From: Mesorhizobium sp. Pch-S
GTDB lineage: Bacteria; Pseudomonadota; Alphaproteobacteria; Rhizobiales; Rhizobiaceae
NCBI RefSeq assembly: GCF_004136315.1
Contig: NZ_CP029562.1
Coordinates: 4,053,501-4,117,500 of the forward strand
DNA length: 64,000 nucleotides
Reading direction: 5' to 3'
The notes under the pieces were generated by a model. It had not been told where the DNA came from and ran no database searches. It saw only the letters and a list, made by a program, of their open reading frames with translations. Below are positions 52,157-59,080 of this stretch, in pieces. The translations under genes and the position numbers were made by a program. The number at the start of each line of letters is the position of its first letter. Positions within the stretch are counted from its first letter, which is position 1.

Positions 52157-52396
52157 CACAGACCGTTTCAATGGATGATGCGGGGTGCAAATAGCGGATC
52201 TCCGCACTCGGATGCTCACATACTGAAATACGCTCCGCTTCACTGCGTGCGTTTCGTTCATATCGATCAATGTGAAATGGTCTCCGGGGTGCAGCGATAC
52301 GCGTCGGAGGCGAAGCGCTTCATGTCGACTGTCGGCGCTCGGAAGTCTTGCGTGACACCCGTGTGACAAACATCAGTAGAACCTATTCCATCATAG

Positions 52397-52417
52397 GATA
52401 AATAGATTTCACTTATC
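52397..52417. promoter_or_regulatory. LysR-type T-N11-A dyad upstream of the phosphonate importer
   Basis: GATAA, 11 bases, TTATC, in a 381-base gap (52157-52537) without a convincing gene. An ACTTATC string also occurs before phnW (45543-45549). It may be a binding site for the cluster's LysR regulator. The rest of the gap holds short antisense frames and small palindromes to which I assign no function. Confidence 0.4.
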
Positions 52418-52537
52418 GTATTGGCCTCATCTAGAGTGGCTCATGGACGACGCGTGCCGGCATCTCTGGGCCGGTACAGCCGCAAACCGGCGTCCCAATG
52501 CATCGAAGAATGTGCCACCAGACGGGGAATCCAAGCC

Positions 52538-53560
52538 ATGAAATCTCGCATAGCATCCGTGCTTGCAGCGCTTGCTGCAACCTTCGCTGCCTCGGCGGCG
52601 ATCGCCGAAACCAATCTGACGGTCTACACCGCGATCGAGGCCGTCGACCTCGACCGTTACAAGGCCACTTTCGAAAAAGCCTATCCGGACATCAAGATCA
52701 ACTGGGTGCGCGACTCCACCGGCGTGATGACGGCGAAGCTGCTTGCCGAGAAGGACAATCCGCAGGCCGATGTCGTCTGGGGGCTGGCCGCGACCTCGCT
52801 GCTCCTGCTCAAAAGCGAGGGCATGCTGGAGCCTTATGCGCCGGCCGGCGTCGACAAGCTCGACAAGCGTTTCGTCGACAGTGCCAACCCACCGTCCTGG
52901 ACCGGCATGGATGCCTATGTCGCCGCCATCTGCTTCAACACCGTGGAGGCAAAGAAGCTTGGTATCGCAGCGCCCAAGAGCTGGAAGGACCTGACCAAGC
53001 CCGAATACAAGGGCCATGTGGTGATGCCGAATCCGAACTCCTCGGGCACCGGTTTCCTCGACGTATCGGCCTGGCTGCAGATGTTCGGCGAGAAGGATGC
53101 GTGGGCCTTCATGGATGGCCTGCACCAGAACATTTCCGCCTATACGCATTCGGGTTCCAAGCCCTGCAAGATGGCGGGCGCCGGCGAGACGGTGATCGGC
53201 GTTTCGTTCGAGTTTCCCGGAGCCAAGGCCAAGTCCGCGGGTGCGCCGATCGACATCATCTTCCCCGAGGAAGGTTCCGGCTGGGAGGCTGAAGCCACGG
53301 CTATCGTTGCCGGCACCGCCAATCTCGAAGCAGCCAGGAAGCTGGTCGACTTCGCGGTCTCTAAAGAGGCCAACGAGATGTACAATGAAGGCTACGCCGT
53401 GCTCGCCTATCCCGGCATCGCCAAGCCGGTCGAGCATCTGCCTGCCGATGTCGCCGACCACATGATCAAGAACGACTTCGAGTGGGCTGCCAACAACCGC
53501 AAGGCGGTGCTGGCGGAGTGGGCAAAGCGCTACGACGCCAAGTCCGAGCCGAAAAGCTGA
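52538..53560 (+). CDS. phnS: 2-aminoethylphosphonate-binding periplasmic protein (PhnS-like)
   Basis: A 340-residue family 1 binding protein with a signal peptide ('MKSRIASVLAALAATFAASAAIA'). The mature N-terminus 'TNLTVYTAIEAVDLDRYKATFEKAYP' and 'MPNPNSSGTGFLDVSAW' are typical of AEP and ferric-type binding proteins. Position directly before the ATPase and permease and after the AEP degradation genes supports AEP as ligand. The ATG at 52538 follows GGGGAA. Confidence 0.87.
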   Translation: MKSRIASVLAALAATFAASAAIAETNLTVYTAIEAVDLDRYKATFEKAYPDIKINWVRDSTGVMTAKLLAEKDNPQADVVWGLAATSLLLLKSEGMLEPYAPAGVDKLDKRFVDSANPPSWTGMDAYVAAICFNTVEAKKLGIAAPKSWKDLTKPEYKGHVVMPNPNSSGTGFLDVSAWLQMFGEKDAWAFMDGLHQNISAYTHSGSKPCKMAGAGETVIGVSFEFPGAKAKSAGAPIDIIFPEEGSGWEAEATAIVAGTANLEAARKLVDFAVSKEANEMYNEGYAVLAYPGIAKPVEHLPADVADHMIKNDFEWAANNRKAVLAEWAKRYDAKSEPKS

Positions 53561-53571
53561 ACATTCCAGCC

Positions 53572-53594
53572 GGGCGTCGTCAGAAGCGGCGCCC
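53572..53594 (+). other. Hairpin between binding-protein and ATPase genes
   Basis: GGGCGTCG / CGGCGCCC form an 8-bp stem with one G-U pair and a 7-base loop. Hairpins at this place commonly stabilise the binding-protein mRNA and lower expression of the genes after it. There is no T-tract. Confidence 0.5.
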
Positions 53595-53634
53595 GTTCTG
53601 CTTGAACTCCAGAGCGTTTCCGCTTGCACCAAAG

Positions 53635-54801
53635 ATGGGCCACGAGATGAAACACGAGACCGTGACCGGAGCGGGCGCCGCCCCGCTGCGCCTTGCGCAT
53701 GAGGCACCAGAGAGGCCTGGCTATCTGGTCATCGACCAGGTGTGGAAGACATTCGGCGACTTCGTCGCGCTGAAAGGTGTCTCGCTGGACATCAGGGAAG
53801 GCGAGTTCATCTGCTTCCTCGGACCTTCCGGCTGCGGCAAGACCACCTTGCTGCGTGCCATCGCCGGGCTCGATCTGCAGACGCGCGGCACCATCCGGCA
53901 GGCTGACAGGGACATTTCCAACCTGCCGCCGTCAAAGCGCGACTATGGTATCGTCTTCCAGTCCTATGCGTTGTTTCCCAACCTGACGATCGAACGGAAT
54001 ATCGCCTTCGGCCTTGAGAATGCCCGGCGACCGAAAGCGGAGGTCCAGGCTCGTGTCGCGGAACTGCTCGCTCTGGTCGGCCTGTCGGAACAGGCGAAGA
54101 AATATCCGGCTCAGCTGTCCGGCGGCCAGCAGCAGCGCATCGCACTTGCCCGTGCCATGGCAGTCTCGCCGGGCCTGCTTCTGCTCGATGAGCCGTTGTC
54201 GGCGCTCGACGCCAAGGTGCGTGTCCATCTGCGCCATGAAATCAAGGAACTGCAGCGCAAGCTCGGCGTCACCACCATCATGGTCACCCATGACCAGGAA
54301 GAAGCGCTTTCGATGGCCGATCGCATCGTGGTGATGAACCACGGCGTCATCGAACAGGTCGGAACACCAACCGAGGTCTATCGCCATCCGAAGACACTGT
54401 TCGTCGCCGACTTCATCGGTGAGACGAACCAGTTCCCGGCGCGGATGATCCACAGAGAGACGGTCGGGCTCGCCGGTACCGAACTCGCCTGCGCGTCCTG
54501 CGAGCTTGCCCAAGGCAGCGACGTAACAGCAGTGATCCGCCCGGTCGACATCATTCCTCATTCGCTTGACGGGCACGAAGACATCAGGACGCCGCAGAAC
54601 CTGCTCGACGTCACGGTGGCGGAGATGGAGTTCCTCGGCGGCTTCTGGCGCTGCCGGTTGTCGTCGCCGCGCTTCGGCGAGCGTGTGCTGGTCGCAGACT
54701 TCTCGATCAATGCGATCCGCCGCCTGGGGATCGAGAAAGGTGGCGCGATGCGGGTGGAGTTGCCGCAGAACCGCATGCTTGTTTTTGCAAGGGCGGGCTG
54801 A
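53635..54801 (+). CDS. phnT: 2-aminoethylphosphonate importer ATPase (PhnT-like)
   Basis: A 388-residue ABC ATPase: Walker A 'GPSGCGKTTLLR', 'IVFQSYALFPNL', signature 'LSGGQQQRIALA', Walker B 'LLLLDEPLSALD', switch His 'IMVTHDQEEA', then a TOBE domain ('VIRPVDIIPHS'). The start could be the ATG at 53635 or at 53647, 12 bases later; neither has a strong ribosome site. The stop is one base before the permease start. Confidence 0.88.
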   Translation: MGHEMKHETVTGAGAAPLRLAHEAPERPGYLVIDQVWKTFGDFVALKGVSLDIREGEFICFLGPSGCGKTTLLRAIAGLDLQTRGTIRQADRDISNLPPSKRDYGIVFQSYALFPNLTIERNIAFGLENARRPKAEVQARVAELLALVGLSEQAKKYPAQLSGGQQQRIALARAMAVSPGLLLLDEPLSALDAKVRVHLRHEIKELQRKLGVTTIMVTHDQEEALSMADRIVVMNHGVIEQVGTPTEVYRHPKTLFVADFIGETNQFPARMIHRETVGLAGTELACASCELAQGSDVTAVIRPVDIIPHSLDGHEDIRTPQNLLDVTVAEMEFLGGFWRCRLSSPRFGERVLVADFSINAIRRLGIEKGGAMRVELPQNRMLVFARAG

Positions 54802-54802
54802 G

Positions 54803-56815
54803 ATGAGCGCCGCAGCTCTTGTCCTTCCTGCCGGTCGCGCGCCGCGCCTGCATCTTTCGTCCGACGACATGGTCAAGCGCGGCCTCATGCTGGTCATCGC
54901 GCTTTATCTCGTCTTGGCGCTGGCAGCGCCGCTCTACGTGCTGCTGTCGAAGTCGATGTCGACCTACCGCTTCGATCTCGACACCTTCGAGATTGCGCGC
55001 AGCGATGAAAGCGGTGCCGCTTTCGGCCCGGCACGTACCGTGGCCGCGCTCAACGCGGATGCCAAGGCGATCTCCGAGGCGCAACTCGCCAGCGGTTCCG
55101 ACGGGCGGCTGTCGCTGACCAAGCTGTACGAAGACTTCAGTTTCCGCAGCCCGGTCAAATACCGCATCCGCGGCACGACCGACCAGTCCGCCTTCCTGGT
55201 CGGTTCGGACCTGAAGCGCGGCACGGATTGGGTGGAGGTCGATTCCAACACCTTCCGCCGCGTGGTGCTGCGCCCGGCGCGCACCGTCGGCTTTGACAAT
55301 TTCGTCGCCTATTTCTCCACGCCCTCGCTGGCGCAGGCGATCTGGAACTCCGTGCTGATGGGCGTCGTCAGTACGGTGCTGGTCATCGCCATCGCCTTCG
55401 GTCTTGCCTATGCGCTCAATCGCAGCCGCATGCGCGGCAAGGGCTTGTTCCGGCTGATCATGACGGTGCCGATCCTGGTGCCGTCGCTGCTTCCCGGCAT
55501 CGCGCTGGTCTATCTGTTCGGCAACCAGGGCCTGTTGAAAAGCTGGATGATGGGCCATTCGATCTACGGGCCGATCGGCATCGTCATCGGTTCGGTCTTC
55601 TTCACGCTGCCGCACGCGCTGCTCATCATCTCGACGTCGCTCAGCGTTGCTGACGCCCGCCACTACGAAGCAGCGGTGGCTTTGCGTGCCACCAAATGGC
55701 GCACCTTCTGGACGGTGACGGTGCCCGGCGCGCGCTACGGTATCGTGTCTGCTGCCTTCGTCGTCTTCACCATGGTGATCACCGATTTCGGCCTGCCCAA
55801 GGTCATTGGCGGCCAGTACAACATGCTCGCCGTCGACATCTACAAGCAGGTCATCGGCCAGCAGAATTTCGAGATGGGCGCGGTGGTGTCGGTGCTGCTT
55901 ATCATTCCGGCGATCGCAGCGTTCTTCGTCGACCGCACCATCCAGAAGAAACAGGTCGCGCTGCTGTCTGCCCGCTCGGTGCCCTACGAGCCGAAACCGA
56001 ACCATGGCTTCGACTGGGGCTGTTTTGCCTACTGCGCCCTGATCGCGGCGTTCATCCTGACCATGATCGGTGTCTGCCAGCTGGCGGCAATGGTGAAGTT
56101 CTGGCCCTACGACCTGACGCCGAGCCTGAAGAATTTCCGCTTCGACCTGATGGATGGCGGCGGCTGGGCCTCCTACCACAACTCGATCAGGATGGCGCTC
56201 CTGACCGCTTTCTTCGGCACCATCATCGTCTTCATCGGTGCCTATATGGTGGAAAAAAGCGACGGCTTCCGAGCCGGGCGTTCGTTGTTCCAGTTCCTCG
56301 CCATGCTGCCGATGGCGGTGCCCGGCATGGTGCTCGGCCTTGCCTACATCTTCTTCTTCAACAACCCGGCCAACCCGCTGCACGCCATCTACGGCACTAT
56401 GACCATCCTGGTGGTCTGCACGATCACCCATTTCTACACCGTATCGCATCTCACCGCGCTGACGGCGCTGAAGCAGATGGACCGCGAGTTCGAGCCGGTG
56501 GCGGCCTCACTGAAGCAACCGTTCCACAAGCTGTTTTTCCGCGTCACGCTGCCGGTCTGCCTGCCGGCGATCCTCGATATCTCGATCTATCTGTTCGTTA
56601 ACGCCATGACGACCGTTTCGGCCGTGGTGTTCCTCTATTCGACGCAGACGCAGCTTGCCTCGGTGGCCGTGCTCAACATGGACGATGCCGGTGATGTCGC
56701 GCCGGCCGCCGCGATGGGCATGATGATCTTCTACACCAACATCGCAGCGCGACTGATCCATGCGGCGGTGTCACGTTTCCTGCTGTCGCGAACTCAGGTC
56801 TGGCGGGCGAGATGA
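54803..56815 (+). CDS. phnU: 2-aminoethylphosphonate importer permease, fused double-length
   Basis: A 670-residue permease with two transport domains in one chain. The first membrane helix ('GLMLVIALYLVLALAAPLYVLL') is followed by a ~100-residue periplasmic insertion (residues ~55-160) before the first permease domain, with coupling motif 'EAAVALRATKWRTFWTVTVPGA'. The second has 'EPVAASLKQPFHKLFFRVTLPVCLP'. This long form matches the fused PhnU/PhnV-type permease of AEP importers. It ends the phosphonate region. Confidence 0.88.
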   Translation: MSAAALVLPAGRAPRLHLSSDDMVKRGLMLVIALYLVLALAAPLYVLLSKSMSTYRFDLDTFEIARSDESGAAFGPARTVAALNADAKAISEAQLASGSDGRLSLTKLYEDFSFRSPVKYRIRGTTDQSAFLVGSDLKRGTDWVEVDSNTFRRVVLRPARTVGFDNFVAYFSTPSLAQAIWNSVLMGVVSTVLVIAIAFGLAYALNRSRMRGKGLFRLIMTVPILVPSLLPGIALVYLFGNQGLLKSWMMGHSIYGPIGIVIGSVFFTLPHALLIISTSLSVADARHYEAAVALRATKWRTFWTVTVPGARYGIVSAAFVVFTMVITDFGLPKVIGGQYNMLAVDIYKQVIGQQNFEMGAVVSVLLIIPAIAAFFVDRTIQKKQVALLSARSVPYEPKPNHGFDWGCFAYCALIAAFILTMIGVCQLAAMVKFWPYDLTPSLKNFRFDLMDGGGWASYHNSIRMALLTAFFGTIIVFIGAYMVEKSDGFRAGRSLFQFLAMLPMAVPGMVLGLAYIFFFNNPANPLHAIYGTMTILVVCTITHFYTVSHLTALTALKQMDREFEPVAASLKQPFHKLFFRVTLPVCLPAILDISIYLFVNAMTTVSAVVFLYSTQTQLASVAVLNMDDAGDVAPAAAMGMMIFYTNIAARLIHAAVSRFLLSRTQVWRAR

Positions 56816-56913
56816 GAGCTGGAGATTAAGGTCCCTGCTCGGAAGTTTGCTATCTGCAGCCTCGCGGACCGTGCCGAGTGCTCCGGTGCCCGCATTTCGC
56901 GAGCGAAGGCCGA

Positions 56914-57546
56914 TCACCAATGAACCATGCACGCCGGTGCCTTCGACGGGATTTTCCCTGCAACCGGAGGCACCGGAAAGTACTGGGTCGTCACCTGGAC
57001 TTCGGTTGCGGTCTTGTCGTTGAAAAGCCGCGCGATGAGGTGCAGCGCCTCATCGAGGCCTGAAGATATGCCGCCGCCGGTGAGTCGGTTGCCGGATTCG
57101 ACAAAACGGGGATGACCCCTGGCCACTTTGACGGCGGGAAAACGGCGCAGGCAGTCGACAAACGCCCAATGTGTCGTGGCCTTGTGGCCGTCCAGCAGCC
57201 CGGCCCGAGCCAGCAGCAGCGCACCTTCGCAGACTGAGCAGACCCATTTCGCCTTGGCTGCGACCTGCCGCAGGTAGGCGAGATAGGGTGATGCCGGGTC
57301 GCTCATGATCGTCCCTAGCGCATCAGGGGCGCCGCCAGGCACCCACAGGATGTCCAGCGTTGGCGTTGCCGCGAAGCTGGCCTGGGCGTCGAAGCGCACT
57401 CCGTTCAGCGAGGTGACGGGTCTGCCGTCTATCGACAGGAGAACCGTCTCCAATCCCTTTTTCTTGTCGACCCAGGAGAACATCTCCAGAGGACCGGCAA
57501 CATCGAGCAGGTTGACGCCGTCATAGACCGGGATGCCGAGTTGCAT
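56914..57546 (-). CDS. DJ-1/PfpI-family protein (isonitrile hydratase/GlxA-like)
   Basis: A 210-residue class I glutamine-amidotransferase-like protein. The nucleophile elbow is 'CSVCEGALLLARAGLL', with Cys followed by Glu-Gly-Ala near residue 103, and 'ATTHWAF' near 124 supplies a His. It starts 'LGIPVYDGVNLLDVAGPLEMF', typical of the GlxA-type subgroup without a DNA-binding domain. I chose the ATG at 57546, 9 bases after GGAGAGG. It overlaps the end of the LodB-like gene by 26 bases, so it belongs to the oxidase operon; its role there is unknown. Confidence 0.8.
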   Translation of the reverse strand: MQLGIPVYDGVNLLDVAGPLEMFSWVDKKKGLETVLLSIDGRPVTSLNGVRFDAQASFAATPTLDILWVPGGAPDALGTIMSDPASPYLAYLRQVAAKAKWVCSVCEGALLLARAGLLDGHKATTHWAFVDCLRRFPAVKVARGHPRFVESGNRLTGGGISSGLDEALHLIARLFNDKTATEVQVTTQYFPVPPVAGKIPSKAPACMVHW

Positions 57547-58681
57547 GTGATCCATCCTCTCCATCCGAAATGTGCATGATCTGCCGTGGAGTTGCCGTCG
57601 CATTTTCTTTCAAGGGAATGCGACGCTGCCAGAAAGGGGTGTCCCATCGTGCCGCCGCTGCATAGTGGGCCGCGAGCATCGGGACGTAGTCGCTGAAGCC
57701 TTGAGCCGCGATCATCGAATACCGTGCACGGGCAAGGTTTTCGCGCCCCTCCAGCATGTCCGACACGGCGTAGGCTGCCAGGATACCCGAGCGCAGGGCG
57801 TGTACGATCCCGCGCGATGAGAGTGGGTCGGCTGCAAACAGGCAGTCCCCCGCAGCAACCCAACGTTCGCCGGCGGCCGGATCGATCGTGGCGGTTCCGG
57901 CCGGCTTGACCAGGCTTGTGATTTCGCGCGCCCCGGCCGGCAGGAGCCGCGCGACGAATTGCGTTGCAGCCAGGGAGCGATACCAATGGTCGGCTTGACG
58001 CAGTCCGTTGCCCAAGTCGGGATCAGTGAGGCATGCCACCACACGGTGCCGGCCCGGCAGATCGGCGCTGTACCACCAACCTTCGGGACGAGCCTCGACG
58101 ACCATCCGGCAGTCGCCGGGGGCGCCATCGAAAAAGCGGGAATAGGCGGCAAGGTGTCCGTGCGCGGTAACCTTTGCGCCGAAGTGCCGCGCCAGTCCCC
58201 AGCCGCGGCCAGTCGTCCAGATCACTGCCTGTGCGATGATGTCTGCATCAACCAGTTTGAGTCGCCAGCCGCTGTTTTCGCGCGTTGCCGATCGTACTGC
58301 TGTTCCGAGCCACACTTCGACGCCCGCCACTTCAGCGGCGCGCAGCATCAGCCGGTCGAACCGTGCCCTGTCGAGATGCCAGCCTGCGCCGTGGGCGGAG
58401 AAGATACTGTGCTTTTCACCGGGCGGTTCGTCCGCCCAGGCAGAAACCAGCGTGCGATTTTCAACGAAGGCGGTGTCCGAAAAAAGCGTCCAGGCCCCAA
58501 GCTGACGCAACAGGCCCTGCGCTACCGCCGGCAGCACTTCCCCCGGCTTTGGTCGGTCGTGCCGTCCCGCCTCGATCAGAACCACCCGCCGCCCGGGCGC
58601 GTGGCGGCGCAGCATCAGTGCCGCCGCTGCACCGGCCGGTCCACCGCCGATGACAACGAAGTCAGTTTGCTCTGACAGCAT
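57521..58681 (-). CDS. lodB: LodB-like FAD flavoprotein (LodA maturation)
   Basis: A 386-residue flavoprotein of the halogenase/geranylgeranyl-reductase-like group. The FAD fingerprint 'VVIGGGPAGAAAALMLRRH' is at residues 8-26, followed by 'GEVLPAVAQGLLRQLG' and 'AAGDCLFAADPLSSRGI' near 290. No WxWxIP halogenase motif is seen. LodB-type proteins are needed to make the tryptophylquinone cofactor of LodA-type oxidases, and the lodA-like gene lies two genes upstream on the same strand. The ATG at 58681 overlaps the previous gene by 20 bases; its ribosome site is poor. Confidence 0.8.
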   Translation of the reverse strand: MLSEQTDFVVIGGGPAGAAAALMLRRHAPGRRVVLIEAGRHDRPKPGEVLPAVAQGLLRQLGAWTLFSDTAFVENRTLVSAWADEPPGEKHSIFSAHGAGWHLDRARFDRLMLRAAEVAGVEVWLGTAVRSATRENSGWRLKLVDADIIAQAVIWTTGRGWGLARHFGAKVTAHGHLAAYSRFFDGAPGDCRMVVEARPEGWWYSADLPGRHRVVACLTDPDLGNGLRQADHWYRSLAATQFVARLLPAGAREITSLVKPAGTATIDPAAGERWVAAGDCLFAADPLSSRGIVHALRSGILAAYAVSDMLEGRENLARARYSMIAAQGFSDYVPMLAAHYAAAARWDTPFWQRRIPLKENATATPRQIMHISDGEDGSHATRHPGL

Positions 58682-59078
58682 AGAAGGAGGCCACGACCCC
58701 GGCTGGATTGGTGCTGCCGCCGTCTCCCGAGTGCGGGATGGTGCGCACAACCGAGCCGACTATCGCCGGCACCTCCAGGCGATCGGTGCTGTTCGGCCAG
58801 ACAGGTACGAGCCAACCGATATAGTCGTAGATCCATTCCTCGCCGCCGACCACGCCTTTGCCCTGGAAACGGACCTGCATGGGAGAGCCGTAACCGAAGC
58901 TGCCGCGCAGATCGAGCGACCATCCCGGTCCGCCGATAGTCCCGGCAAGTTCCGTTTCGGATTTCTCCACGATGGCCAGCGTGCCTTCGCCAAACAGGAG
59001 GTCGTTGGCCGCCTTGCTGATATCGGGGTCGTTGAGGAAGCTGCGATAGGTCCAGTTGCCGATAAAGGGGTTGCTCAT
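58662..59078 (-). CDS. Small protein of unknown function between lodA and lodB
   Basis: A 138-residue protein I do not assign to a family. It begins 'SNPFIGNWTYRSFLND', has a beta-rich, lipocalin-like pattern ('GTLAIVEKSETELAGTIGG', 'WSLDLRGSFGYGSP', 'VRFQGKGVVGGEEWIYDYIGWLVPVWPN') and ends in 'GVVASFYAVRAN'. There is no signal peptide. I chose the ATG at 59078, 6 bases after GGAGA; the ATG at 59084 overlaps the lodA stop. Coupling to lodA and lodB suggests a partner in oxidase maturation or product handling. Confidence 0.7.
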   Translation of the reverse strand: MSNPFIGNWTYRSFLNDPDISKAANDLLFGEGTLAIVEKSETELAGTIGGPGWSLDLRGSFGYGSPMQVRFQGKGVVGGEEWIYDYIGWLVPVWPNSTDRLEVPAIVGSVVRTIPHSGDGGSTNPAGVVASFYAVRAN

Positions 59079-59080
59079 CC

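Noticed and set aside
53611..53622. GAGCGTTTCCGC before phnT as a second copy of the rhizobial repeat
   Set aside because: Only the terminal ~10 bases match; there is no partner arm or repeat body nearby.
57521..58681. LodB-like gene as a tryptophan halogenase
   Set aside because: No WxWxIP motif is visible, and the neighbouring lodA-like gene explains the flavoprotein better.
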